From: Pyropia yezoensis
Taxonomy: Eukaryota > Rhodophyta > Bangiophyceae > Bangiales > Bangiaceae
Direction of reading: 5' to 3'
Length of the DNA: 64,000 bases
Assembly (NCBI GenBank): GCA_009829735.1
Contig: CM020619.1
Location: forward strand, 18,481,816 to 18,545,815
Shown here: piece after piece, positions 32,028 through 43,192 of the stretch
Layout of the letters: each line of letters opens with the position of its first letter
How positions within the stretch are numbered: the first letter of the stretch is position 1
The notes under the pieces: generated by a model
What the model was told of the DNA's origin: nothing
The model's database searches: none
Seen by the model: the letters and a program-made list of their open reading frames with translations, nothing else
Program-made: the position numbers and the translations under genes

Positions 32028-33562
32028 TCCTCCAATGCAAAATCCGCCGTAGTGTCGGTGTCCGCCGCGCCTGCCTTGGGGGCGCCGCCGTGCGACGCCA
32101 ACAGAGCGTCAAACAGCTGGCGGTCATCCTCATCGCACCCCCCGGATCCACCGTCCTCGTCCTCTGCCTCACTGGTGCGCTCACCAATCAGCATGGCGTC
32201 CAGTTGATTGCATAGCTGGAATAGCACGGTGGCGGCCGAGGCTTTGCCCGAGTCCTTCTTGGAGTAGTACTCGAGCCGGCGCTGGGATGCCTTGGACGCG
32301 TCAATCGGGCGGGGACAGTCTTTCATAGTGTGCCCAGCGCCATCGCAGTTGAAGCACCCCATGATTGACAGCGGGTCCGCACCACTCGAGCGGGAAGGGG
32401 CAGCCGTCCGCTTCACGTGGCCAGCGGCCACGCCGTGACTGGGGCGAGCGTAAGGCCCCTGACCAGTGAACAGGATACCGGGAACGTCTTGGGTTGCGGG
32501 CGGGCGGTGCCCAGATGCGCTCGCGTGGGCCACTGCCAGTCGCGCCTCCTTATGCAGGTGCAGCGCGGCCTCCAGCTCTCCATAAAGCTGCTGAAAGGTA
32601 AGGCCATGCGTCGCAATCCGGCTCAGCGGCTCAGTCGCCCACGGGCTACCGACCACAGCGTTCCTCAAAAACTCAACCTTGTGGGCATCTCCCTGGTGGG
32701 AGCGGGGCACCTACGGCGCGAGCTTGGTGATCGTCTTGCAAGTTTGCTCGGGCACCGCCGCTTCCGTCACCCCGTCGCTCAGCAGCGTGCTCATGCGGTA
32801 GCCCACTAGGTAGTTCTTGACCCGGTTCTGGCGCACAATAGAGCTGTACTCGGTGCTCACCATGTCAACAGCCTGGCTGAACGACGTGGCGTAGGACTGC
32901 ACCTTGTCGAGATAAAACCGCTTAGCGTCGCCGCTGAGGATGTTGTGCATGTCCTGGAAGCGCTGCTCCTGGCTGAGGTCGTAGTCCCGGGCCACCTGCT
33001 AGTACTCCGCTACATACTCCATCCAGGCCTCCCCAAGGTTGCCAGAGAACTTTGACGACGCATCCCGAAAGCGCATGGCGATGTTATGGGCCGTGCGATC
33101 ACCAGCAGTAGACGATGCGTCGCCGCGGCGGGCAGGCGACGGAGGTTGGCTGGCCACCGCACTCGCGCCCACGCGACGCCCACCTGCGACGAGGTCCGAG
33201 GCCAGCTGGTTAGCGGCCACGCGGTCCTCCGGATCGACGTAGAGTGACGTAGCTAGTGTCATAATAACTCGATGTGATGAGTGCTGCTGCAGGTTGGCGC
33301 CGTGCCCATCGAGCCACTTGCGCAGCTCGCGGTGGGCGTACGGTAGCGTGGCAATGTCGGTCCCAAAGAGGACCGCGGGCGGAAACAGGTCGGCCACAGC
33401 AGCCTTCACCTGCTCGCCAGATAGGGCGGACTCGCGCACCTCCGCCTCAAGCATGCGGACAGAGGAAGTAAGCCCCATCTGCTCGACAGACAGCAAGGCG
33501 GGATCGGCCAGTGGCATAAAATTTGTGGCGGGGGGCGAGTTGTTGTCCGACGGGTCCGTCAT
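32024..33562 (-). pseudogene. gag: copia gag with two in-frame TAG codons
   Basis: A single frame from ATG 33562 to TGA 32026-32024 is interrupted by TAG at 33001-32999 and at 32713-32711. All three pieces look like one Gag. They comprise an N-terminal part, a helical capsid-like middle (EQRFQDMHNILSGDAKRFYL) and a CCHC zinc knuckle CFNCDGAGHTMKDC followed by an acidic tail. No frameshift is needed to join them. The two stops imply the copy no longer makes full Gag. The start at 33562 is the first ATG; a GTG further upstream is in the same frame. Confidence 0.85.
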
Positions 33563-33997
33563 GTTGAAGATGTAACGCGGCTGCTCGGTCACGAGGTAGT
33601 CGTTGGTAGAACAATAGTAGTCACATGTCCCAATTCACCGATGCGCGCAGGTCGACCACCCAGCGCCTGCCTCCACCCTGCCTCACCACGCCAGTCCCCC
33701 GAGACACCCTGTCAGGGTTGCGGGCGTCCGTACCCAAGCCTAACCGGCGCTCCGGTGTTACCCAGGAGGGGTCGTGACGTAGACCTTGTGGTACGTCCTC
33801 GTACGCTCCCCCGTGGGTTTCAAGACAGGCCTCCCGACCCTAGGCCCCCACGGCTTCATGACTCGGTACCCCCCTTAGTTCAAGTCCCCTGGGGGACCTG
33901 CGTGGAGAGACAGGATAGAGACAAACACTAGGCAGTCGCCCGCTTACGCACCGGTTCTCTCTCTCTCTCTCTCTTCCCAGTACAGGTAATTCGTGAA
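33563..33997 (-). other. copia untranslated leader with CT microsatellite
   Basis: Lies between the 5' LTR and gag. A run of about nine CT repeats is at 33957-33974. I could not match the bases next to the LTR to a known tRNA primer-binding site. Confidence 0.6.
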
Positions 33998-34571
33998 TGT
34001 AGCAGTATTGGCAGAAATCGTATCAGACTCACGGCCTGCTACCGACCGCGAATCTGTGTAGATGGGGCAGCCGACGTCCGTGCACGCCCCAGACACAGCA
34101 ATCCAAGAGTCCTTCTTCTTCGTCGTTCGATGTCTCCCCCCTCGCAATCGTCCCCTCGGCGCGCTGTGCCCGCCCTCATGTAGGGCCGGCGCAGCCCCCC
34201 ACGCCAGGGCACGCACATGGGCCCGCACGGGCACCCCCCCCCCACGCATGGCCCCTTCAGGCATGCGGGCGTGCACACACACTCACGGGCCAAGCCCCCC
34301 CCTCGTGCACGCACAAAAAACGCAGGTGCGCGCACGCAACGGGCCTGGGATACGCACGGGCGACACCCTCCACACACGTCGACGACAGGCCAGCAGGGGC
34401 ACGGCCAGCACACCGTCGACGCAGGGAATCTCGCCCCGGAGGCGCCAATCAGCCACCCCCGCAGGATATGCAATCACCGACGTCGTGCAATCTCGGCCAA
34501 CCATTGGCCATCATCGGACAGCCCATAGCCGCGGCCGTAAGCACACTGCAGCCACGTTGGAATCAGCCACA
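33998..34571 (-). repeat. copia 5' LTR
   Basis: The right copy of the 574-bp LTR, 5' in element orientation. It is followed on the plus strand by the GCCAC target duplication at 34572-34576. Confidence 0.93.
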
Positions 34572-34755
34572 GCCACCTATCTTTTTGAGCGCATGAGACC
34601 ATTCCTGAAAATACAAGAAAACGGCGCTATCTCGTGCCTATGAGTATTGTACTCGATAAAAAACGTAAAGTGGTCGCTCCCGGCACGTACTGAGGTATGC
34701 GGGAGGCGAGAAGTCGGGTCATCTTAGGTGACTAGCTACATGGAATAGACCTTTA

Positions 34756-35952
34756 ATCCCTGGGCAGTGGCCGCTTCCCCCCCGGCTACAGTGGCCCAAT
34801 CCAGCCCGCGGCGCCCAGCGCCCGCCCGGCCGCGGCCACCTCCTCTCTGACAGCAGCCGGGATCCCACCCTGGCCGTAGCCACCAGCTCCCCGGCAGCTG
34901 CCGCCCGCTCCCCGCCGCCGCCACCGCCAGTGAAAGCCCCCTTTCCGGCAGCGGCCGCCCCCCGCCCGGCCGCAGCCGCCGCCCCCCCAGCGGCAGCCGC
35001 CCACTTCGGTCGGCATCGGCCGCCCCCCCGGCCGCAGCCGCCCCCACACCCACGCCACGGCCACTGCCGCCCTCACCCCAGCAGCGACCGGCCGCCCCCG
35101 GCCCCCAGCCGGCAACGCCCCCCCCCCCCCCCCCCCCCGGCCGTCACCTCCCCGGCCGCAGCCTTCGTACCCCCAGCCGCAGCCGCCGCCCTCCCGGCCG
35201 CTGACGCCCCCTCCGCCCAGCGGCGGCCGCCCCACGCCTGGCCACAGGCACCGCCTGCCCAGGCAGCGAGCGGCCCCCCCCATGCTGCAGCCGCCCCCCC
35301 CTAGGCAGCAGCCGCTGCCCCCCACGGTTTCGGACGGGCGCGTCGTTTCCGAGGAGGGCGGCTTCGTCCCGGGGGCGGGCGGCATTGCGAAGGAGATGGC
35401 CGGCGTCGTCGGGGGGCGGGTATGTACTGTAGGCCGCACAAGCGGGCAACCCCCCGCGACCGCAGCCCTGCCCCCCCACCTCTCTGACGAGGCCGCCCGG
35501 CCTCCCCAAGCGGTGAGCAGACCACGAGGCTGCCCCGACGAGGCGCTGGACACGACCGATGGGTCCCGCATCATGCCACCCGAGCAAAACCGATTAAACG
35601 TGTGGCCAGAAACAATTTGACATTGCTTATACGTGGACCAATCAATTGGCGTTAGCGCCACAACAAGCGTGGCTGCTTCACATAGGAGCTTCGCTAATCA
35701 AGAATGCACTGAATTAATCTATTGAGTAATTAAGGGCACGAACAAAGAATGCATCATTTCTTCCATCCATGCTGGTGTGAAGGCCACTCGCAGCCTACGC
35801 GTATGTAATTGGAACAGCGGCGGGTCGGCCGTATGACTCGTACGCGCGGCGGTCTCGACGTACAGTCTCGTAGTACGAGCCCAGTGCGCATCCTCTCTGC
35901 ACTTGATCGTCCTCCTTCGACGTTTGTTCGTCTCCACATTCCTTGTTTCACC
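34756..35952. other. degenerate GC-rich repeats, then upstream region of the next gene
   Basis: From 34760 to 35330 there are imperfect CCGGCAGC/CCGCAGCCGCC-type repeats, the same kind of sequence that borders the nest on its left. A Gly-rich minus-strand frame through it is probably a composition artefact. From 35620 to 35950 the sequence is AT-richer and would carry the promoter of the gene at 35953. Confidence 0.45.
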
Positions 35953-37295
35953 ATGGCTACCCGTCCGTTGGCTGCCGTCTCGTCGCGGTGTTTTCGGGGC
36001 TTGTCGGCGATGTCGACACCCCCTTCTGGCGGCTCCTCGGCAAAGCCGCTTGCTGGGTCGATGCCGGCGCCGTCGGCTGCGGCGGCATCCTCCCCCGTTT
36101 CTAGCGCCGCCGCCGGCAGCAACCCATCCTCTTCCAAGGCCTCGCGTGTGGGAGAGCCCGCTGGCGCATCTGGCGCTTCTTCCGCGACCGCAGCTCCCCC
36201 CTCTGGAGCTGCAGCCGCCGCCGCCGACGCGCCGCTCCCCGCCCCCGATGTGCACTCCACAAGCCTTGGCCTGGACCCGACCATCGACCCCGCGTCTGTT
36301 GACCCATTGCGTTATCGTAAAGCGGCGTGGAAGTATGGTGGCGCGCTGCTGCTTTTCCTCCCCGCCTACACCTACCTGACCCAGTTTGCCATCCCCGAGG
36401 CCGAGGCCCGCAAGGCCGTCCGTCGCGCCAACGCCAAGGCGGCCGAGGAAGAAGTGGAGGCTGCCAAGGCCAAGGCTGCCGAGGGCCGTGTCGTTGCGCC
36501 GGTTCTGCCTCGGTCGATGCGGTCGTCGTGGGCGGGGGAGTCTCCAGTGGCGGTCCGTGATGGTGTTGTGCCGGGGGCGGCGGAGGGGCTGGACGGTGAG
36601 GCCCTCATGGCGGCCACGGCCCGTCAGCAGGCCGAGGCCCAGCAGGCATGGGAGCACCAGCGCCGCTTGCAGGCTGCTGGGGCGGAGGAGGCGCCGCCCG
36701 CCGCTGGCGCGGCCGACCCGCCCTTGCTGCCCGGGTTGGGCAGCGCGCCTCTTCGGGGAGCGACGGATGAGCTCGCCCACCAAATGTTTCCAGGTGTGAA
36801 GGAAGACCCCGAGGGGACGGTGTCGGCGGCGGATGAGCTAGCGTTGCGGGTACGTATCGCGAGTGATCCTCGCGACGGGGTGAGGGGGTTGGCTCTGCCG
36901 AGAAGGCCAGTCTTATGTTCCCTGCTTTTTCAACTGCGGGGAGATTGGTGGTGGTGGCGAGGAAGGGTGGTGTGCGCGGGTGCTTGGTCTGGCATATTGT
37001 GGTCTGGCATATTGACGGATGTGTTTCTTTTATTCTTCTTGTTGGCCTTGCGGCTCTGCCGCACGAGTGACCCTCGTGTTCTATGCCGAGTGATAATGGT
37101 CCTTTTCTTGGTGGTGGGGACGGTGACCTCTCACAGGAAGTAGAGCTGGCGGTTAAGCTCAAGAAGCTGCGCTCTCTCCCGCCGTCGGCCGATGTGGAGA
37201 CCCAGCGTGCAGCGTTGCTTTCAGAAGTGGAAGCGGTCACCGCCGAAATGCGTGCACTGGGCTCTCCGCCTCCGGCGACGGCATCGTCATCGTGA
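35953..37295 (+). CDS. predicted mitochondrial single-helix membrane protein, one intron
   Basis: Not recognised as a named family. ATG 35953 (context CACCATGG) opens a frame whose first 20 residues, MATRPLAAVSSRCFRGLSAM, look like a mitochondrial presequence. A Ser/Ala/Pro-rich linker leads to DPLRYRKAAWKYGGALLLFL and a single membrane helix at about residues 120-140. Next comes a charged Ala/Lys/Glu helix likely to form a coiled coil, then a Pro/Ala-rich stretch. A 287-bp intron is proposed at 36850-37136 (GTACGT...CACAG). Splicing joins DELALR to EVELAVKLKKLRSL in frame and continues the helical character to TGA 37293-37295, giving 351 residues. Reading through the intron instead gives a Trp/Leu/Arg-rich tail that does not look like protein. 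An inner-membrane or contact-site role is only an inference. Confidence 0.65.
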
Positions 37296-38061
37296 GTGCG
37301 GCCTTGAGAGGGGTCCAACCACCCAGCCCGCTGGTGGGGTTGCGGCAGGCGCCGCGAGCGGGGTCAGTTGATAGGCCACGACCCCCCCGTCCACGGACGG
37401 AGAATCCCCTGAGTGGGTTTGTTGTCCCGACTCCCACTGGCGGAAGAAACGTGTAGGAGTCGTCGGCGCCCCTGCATGTCACGTCGGACGTTGAGCTTGG
37501 GCACTTTGGGTTGCTCGACGGTGTCGGTGCTGCATTCTGACCATCCTCACACCGTTGCCTTGACGTTAGCTGCTGCTACTACGGCCGTCGCTCTGGGCAC
37601 CGCCCACTGCTGCAGAGGGGGTGTGTATGTTACGCCCCTGTCAGCAGCACCGCGCGCGGAGTTTGCCAGGGCCCGCAGGGTGCAGGCGATCCGCTCGTGG
37701 TGGGCCACCAGATCCTCAAACCATGTTCTGCGCCCGTGGCCATCCCGACCGGCGGAGGCCGACCCGCCGCTCCAGCACGTCGTTGTCGCGCGGCGCCCAT
37801 GGTAAGGCTAGCTGGCATGGGCCTCTGGGGCCGGCCGTTGCCAGTGAACGACGGTGATGCCGACAGGTGAAGATCGTACGGGTTCCCACAGACGCGGTCT
37901 ACGACAATAAAGAAAGCGGATACGCTCGATGTCCGCCACAGACAGACAGACGAAAGAGACTGGAGGGACAATTGGCATGGCCAAGAATTTCAGGCCAGAA
38001 GCCAGCGCGTCCCTCTCCACGTCCCTCCCACAATGTCTCCCACGCGCCCTCCAAAAGCCTC
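37296..38061. other. convergent intergenic region
   Basis: Lies between two converging genes. A 130-codon plus-strand frame (37413-37805) shows no family resemblance. AATAAA near 37907 could serve as a polyadenylation signal. Confidence 0.45.
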
Positions 38062-39759
38062 TTAGATAACAATCTTGGGAGACAGGATGTCCGCGCTGAC
38101 AGACTTGTGCGGCAGCACCGTGGCGCCAGTTGCGTACACCTCGCTCTTGATGGTCACATCCTCTCCCAATACGCAGCCGTTGGAAAGACGGGCCCACTCG
38201 CCCACCTTCGAGGCCCACCCGATAATGGAGTCGGACACGTACGCGCAGCTGCCAACGCGCGCACCTGCCAACAGCGTCGTCCGCACCAGACGCACACCGT
38301 CGCCCACCACACAGCCCGGGCCAACCACCACATCGGGCCCGATGCGGCAGCCCTTGCCAATAACCGCGTCGGGGGCGACAAGCACGTTGCCCTCAAACGA
38401 TTCGCCAGATGCAAGCGTGTCGGGCGCGGCATCGCGAACAGACGCAAGCTTGAGCGTCGTCCCGGACCTAAAGTCGGTAGGGTTCCCAACGTCCGCCCAA
38501 AAGCCAGGCAGCTCCATGCAGAAGAGCTTGGACTCCTTGGCCATGACCGGGAAAACCTCCTTCTCAATCGACGTTGGCCGCAGCTCAATCCGGTCAAACA
38601 CGCCGGGAGACAGCAGGTAGATGCCGGCGTTGATGCGGTCACCCACAAATTCCTGGGGCTTCTCCACAAACTGGTCAATCTTGCCGGCATCGTCGTAGAG
38701 GACGACTCCAAACTTGGTTGGGTCATCCACCTTGGTCACCAGCAACGTCCCCTCCGCGCCAGTCTTTTTGTGGAAATCAATCATGGCCTGGAAAGGAAAG
38801 TCGCACGTGACGTCCGAGTTGAGCACGAAGAAGGGCTCCCCGTCGTTCAGGTGCTTCTCCGCAACCTTGAGGGGCCCCGCAGTGCCCATCGGCTCGTCCT
38901 CTAGCGACGTGGTAATCTTGATGCCGAGCTACAGTTTCACGCGTCGCATGGATAGAGTGCAAGGCAACGCGACACGCAACGAGCAGCAAGATGGTGATGA
39001 GACCAACCAGAGGGGAAAGGAAAGCAGCAACAAACCACAATGGGGTAGCAGGGAAATCGACGCGTCAGCCGCCAGCCACAGCACACAAAACAAGATACCA
39101 ACCACAGCCAGCAACAGCCCCCGCCCCTCCTAACAATCACACCCATCGTCGAGTCTCCCACAGGCGCCGGCACGGCAGCTGCATACGGCCGGTGTCCTGC
39201 CTGCGGCAGAGTGCGCAGCGGGGAACCCCACTACGAGGCAGTGCAGCTGGACGGCAGCTGATGGACCTCTCGCACACAGCACGCTGGCGGAGCGCCCTCC
39301 TTCTCCGGAGATGCCCCGACGCGCTGCGCCAGGGTCGACGCCAACCGTGGTAGAACAGCAGCCACGCCGCCACGCTGAACGCAGCCAGGAGACCACTACG
39401 GTGGGTGCCGGCGCCGCTCCCACCGGCGCGCAGGTCGAGCCCGGGCACGCCCCCCCCACGCCCTCCCCTCCTAGACAACAACCGTTGCTCACTCAGCGCA
39501 GCGAGCCAACACTCCGCTGTTCCCGCCGCGCGCCCCTGCCCTCACGTACCTTGTCCGACTCCTTGGCGAGGAACTCCTCAATGATGTGGGGCTGGTAGTT
39601 GACCGCCAGCACCACCTCGCTGACACCAACCGCGGCCAGCGCCTCGATCTGATGCAGCACCATGGCCTTGTTGCAGAACTCCACCAGCGGCTTGGGCTTG
39701 GACAGCGTCAACGGGCGGAGGCGGGTGCCAAAGCCGCCGACCAGAATCAGGCCCTTCAT
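38062..39759 (-). CDS. GMPPB: mannose-1-phosphate guanylyltransferase (GDP-mannose pyrophosphorylase)
   Basis: Makes GDP-mannose from mannose-1-phosphate and GTP in the cytosol. GDP-mannose feeds N-glycans, GPI anchors and, in plants and algae, GDP-L-galactose and cell-wall polymers. Exon 1 (39759-39550) encodes the nucleotide-binding signature [21 protein letters not shown] 621-bp intron, 39549-38929, has GTACGT and TGTAG ends in phase 0. Exon 2 (38928-38062) opens with [20 protein letters not shown], then [10 protein letters not shown] (catalytic Asp), [19 protein letters not shown] and [11 protein letters not shown]. The C-terminal third is the left-handed beta-helix of hexapeptide repeats ([20 protein letters not shown]). 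The spliced product is 358 residues, close to the usual 360. ATG 39759 is chosen because the family starts MKGLILVGG; an upstream in-frame ATG at 39792 adds only 11 residues. Confidence 0.96.
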
Positions 39760-41157
39760 GGTGGTAAGTGGTGTGGAGCAAGGGTGATGCAAGGGGAGGC
39801 AGAGCAGAAGTCGAGCAGCAGTCCAGGTGGGAGTGGAGGTGAGAGTGGGAGTAGTGGTGGTGGCGGACGTGGGGGACGCGGGTGAAAGGACGCAGGAGGA
39901 AGGAAGGGGAACAAGTGGGCGCCGTCGGAGAGCGAAGGGCGGTCGTCAACGGCGCGGGTGGGCTGGCTCGCAGCGAGCACCCTGCGCTGATGTACGGCAG
40001 ATCCCGGCAAAGGCAATGGGGGCGAAAGGCACGCCAGACGCGAGCGCCACACCGCCAAGCTGCTCTCCGAGCGCCGCGCAGAGGCCTCCTCTGGCGGCGG
40101 CCGCGCGGCCAACGTGCCCACCCCACCCGGTGGCCCGATCCTGCCCGTCGGCGCGCCCCGGTGCCCCACCCCCGCCCCCCCCCGCCCTCCCCTGCACAGA
40201 CGCGAGGGCAGGCGGTGGCGGTTGCGGGCGATGCCGCGCGTCGCACAAAAAATAAAAGAGCAGTCCCTGCCCACACGTGAGGGATGGGGTCGTGGGGCGT
40301 GACGGCGGGGGTGACCCAAAAAAAGGCACGCCAGCAAGCGTACAGCCGTCGCCACGAAAGGCTAGGGAGTGGGGGTAGCGCGTGGCCTGTCGAGCCCAGA
40401 GGCAGGTGTGTACTGTACTGCGGCCCACAACAGCGCACGCGCCCAAGTGGGCGACCCGGAGCCCCGGGGGCTTGCGGCGCAGGCAGGCGCACGGCAGTGG
40501 CCGGCAGGCAGGCGAGGTCGTACACGGAAGGACATCGCACAGCAGCCTCCACAGGCCCCTGTGCTGTGCTGACGGCGGCCAGACAGGAGCAGCGCGCACT
40601 GAAACTGGCTCGAGGAATATGACATACGAGGAGGAGGACCGCACAGCAGCGCAAGCCAGAACAGGAACACAACCGTCTGAATCTGGCGTCGGCCGTGAGT
40701 CAACGCTGGCCAATGACCGCGCCGGTTCATTGTATGTACAGCTGAACATCGAGGGCCAATCACATGTGTTCTTCATTCACTTTGTCACCTGTGGTCGCTC
40801 CAGTGCCGCATCCGTCCGCCACCAGTGAGATGGTGGGCTTTGGAACCACTCACCACAGCCACCGGCTAGGAGCACATTTACAGCGGACGGCCCAGCGTGA
40901 CCTCTCTGTTCTGAGTAAAACCACGCGTACCGCCATGCTGACACCCGCGTAGGGTGCGCATGAACAGTGATCGGTTTACCTGTCATGCCACGTGGCCCGT
41001 CCAGGCGTCATTACGATGAATTCGGTCTGCCCATGCCGTTTTCCGTTTATGTGTACAGTACATCTCTGAATGGGTGGGGAGGCTGAACCTTGTCGCAGAG
41101 GACCACTCAAGCTGCAGTCTCGTGCGTGGCGGATCATGCGCGGTCGGAGGGGCGGTA
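39760..41157. other. upstream region of GMPP, no gene seen
   Basis: The open frames are composition shadows. CCAAT motifs near 40710 and 40757 and a GC-rich leader occur. No RNA gene was recognised. Confidence 0.45.
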
Positions 41158-41276
41158 TAGTGCGTCCCGTAAAAAGTAGACGTGCTCGTGTCGTGATCAT
41201 GTCAAATATCGGCCACTGGACCAATCAAACCCACACTGCACGACCAGTGCACGTCCACTTTTTACGGGACGCACAA
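41158..41276. mobile_element. 119-bp MITE of Tc1/mariner type
   Basis: The ends are inverted copies of about 27 bp starting T-A/T-GTGCGTCCCGTAAAAAGT, matching at all but two positions. TA flanks both sides (41156-41157 and 41277-41278). The 60-bp core has no coding capacity and holds one CCAAT. The TA target and terminal motif fit a mariner-derived miniature element. Confidence 0.75.
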
Positions 41277-41278
41277 TA

Positions 41279-43192
41279 TGAGAGGAAGGGCTCTTGAGGA
41301 GTTGCGGCCCAGCTCCACTTCAGGCACCCCTCAAGCACCCGTGGCAAAACGGCGCGTCCCAACCACTTGCTGTCCGACCTCTCCCTGTCCCTGAGCACCT
41401 GCAATGGCTGAGCCAAGTGACAGAGAGGTTTGGCAGTCCCGCTTTCTCTCACCCACACGAGATCTTCGCATGCATCCTCTCCCTCAGGCGTGAGTGCGAC
41501 TCTGTCGCCCGGAGCGGCCGACCCCGCCTGCCCCACCCGAGAACTGGCACTCTGCAGGCTCCCAGTGCGAAAGTGGGGCTCCGCCGGCCAGGACCGCGAA
41601 AATAACCGCGAGCCGGCGGACGCGGCGGGGGGGAGGAGGCGCGCCTCCTCGAATCCGCATCGCGTGCAGCAGGCGCGCACCGCCCGGAGCGGTGCGGCGC
41701 AGCGCCCGCAGCGAGCGCTGCGTAGCGCCGCCGCCGAGCGTCCTCGCCTCTGCTGGGCGGTCTGAATGCATTCGCGCTTTGGGGAGCGTCTGCGCTCGAC
41801 GGGCGGTACCGGCTACCGCTGGAGCGGGGGGGCATGATGACCGCCGCCTGTCGAGAGCCGGGATCCTGGGAGCAGCCTCCCACGATGGGGTAATCGCCAT
41901 CCGTAGTGACGCTGAGACCGTGGCTGCCCGTCTTGGTAGACACTAGCAAGGCGTCCGAGAGAGCAGGGGGGGGGGGAGGGTGGGAATCCGCCGCTGCGGC
42001 GGTACTGGCTGGCCGCTGGATACAGCCCTTGACGTCCACCTACCCCCCCACCGCCGCTGACCACGAACTACTTTTCCGTCATGCAACAAGGCGTACTTGC
42101 TGCCATCTCTGACCCAAGCAGGCCTGGTCGCGGCCGCGCGCGTGGAGGGCGGGGGGAGCCCGCGGCCACGTCACGCTCCTGCGGCCCAGCCACCGCGGCG
42201 CTCACCCCGCCACCGCGAGCGGCCGCCGCGCATGTGGCGGCGCCGGGCAGCGCAAGACCGCCCGCCGCAGCAGCGGGTCGTCACCCGCGGTTGCCAGCGC
42301 ACACCACAGCCACCGGCTCGTCTCTGGGTAGGGGTGCGAGGCGCCCCCTCCCCTTCCAGGACCCGCAACGCAGGTTGCCCCATTGGTATTGCCTCTGCCC
42401 CCCACTCCCACTCCCCAGCCCTGCGCCGTCTGCGCGGAATGGGGAGGGTCGCCGACGCTGAGGGAAGGCTCATGGCGGTTGCCGCCGCCATTCCCCCGCC
42501 GCCGCACCCACCGCCGCCACTGTCGCTGGGGGTGGAGGGGGGGGGGCGGGAGCTGCAGCCGGGCACTCCGAGGCGCTGAGAGCTTGGGGAAACCGCCGCC
42601 ACAGGGGCGACGACCACTCGTCGCCTGTAAGGAGGCGTGCCCCTGCCCAAGACGGCCGACGGGTGCGCTATGAATCCCCGTGCCGGCTTCCGCCAACCCG
42701 GCATACATACTATCCCAGGGCACTACCGCCCTCGCCAACAGCGATTCCATCGTGACATGAAGGTATCGGGGGGCGCAGCAGCCACCACCGACACCACTGT
42801 GACGGCGGTAGCGGCGGAGACGCAAGCAGAACAGAAAGGCCGCAAAAACATAACCGAAAAAAAATAGAGAAGAGAGCAGGACCCCACGCCCTTCCCCAGA
42901 GCAGTGTAAAAAGCTGAAATAGATGTTCAGAAATCGGTGTCCTGGGCTCCGCAGTACTTTGTGGACCCCCTCGTACGGTACCGTGCGCGCCCAGCTCTTC
43001 CCTCCGTTTTTGGCGTATCCCCTGTGTACTATCTATGTACGCTTCCGGGCGACTGCGGTCGTGCATACGACGACGCCGTGAAGCGTCGTGAGCTGAGGTA
43101 CAAGACCATGTAGAGCAGCACCGCTCACCCCCCCCCCTCCCCAGGCGACGCCAACCCCACGGGCGACGTCCCCCCCACAGCCCGTACACCAT
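41279..43192. other. gene-poor stretch
   Basis: Only composition-driven frames are seen (41449-42039 minus, 42081-42579 plus and others), none with family features. It contains G and C runs and an A-rich patch near 42836-42875. Confidence 0.4.

Larger units (their letters stand above)
18224..34571 (-). mobile_element. Ty1/copia LTR retrotransposon, interrupted by a chromovirus
   Basis: Two 574-bp direct repeats with TGT...ACA ends bound the element. The target duplication GCCAC is perfect (18219-18223 and 34572-34576). Gag and pol read leftward, in the copia order protease, integrase, reverse transcriptase, RNase H. By eye the two LTRs differ at about 11 positions (roughly 2%), so this insertion is older than the chromovirus inside it. 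Without the 9.9-kb insertion the element is about 6.4 kb. Confidence 0.95.
16237..34753. mobile_element. outer inverted-repeat DNA transposon (Tc1/mariner-like) split by nested insertions
   Basis: The left end begins AAGGTCTATTCCATGTAGCT (16237-16256). The right end (34728-34753) carries the same sequence inverted, followed by the shared inner motif AGTCAC. In the left arm a diverged second copy of the 20-21-bp block (16257-16277) comes before AGTCAC. TA lies outside both ends (16235-16236 and 34754-34755), as for Tc1/mariner insertions. Without the copia insertion and one target copy, the element is about 2.16 kb. It contains a degenerate transposase-like frame (16699-17253, minus) and a smaller inverted-repeat element, so it is probably no longer autonomous. 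Confidence 0.7.

Noticed and set aside
174..33001. TAG reassigned to Gln in this genome, suggested by TAG inside dCTP pyrophosphatase and copia gag
   Set aside because: Several clear genes end at TAG exactly where the protein should end or just beyond a domain (aldolase-like, ASH2, MRPS28-like, copia pol). The internal TAGs are better explained as mutations.
34786..35661. Gly/Cys-rich minus-strand protein of 291 aa
   Set aside because: It reads through degenerate GC repeats in which all frames are open; composition alone explains it.
36850..37143. Reading the membrane-protein gene straight through to the stop at 37143
   Set aside because: The tail past 36850 is compositionally unlike protein, and GT...AG sites join in frame to a helical segment, so an intron is the better model.
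37413..37805. 130-aa plus-strand frame between the spliced membrane-protein gene and GMPP
   Set aside because: No homology-like segment, and other frames in the region are equally open.
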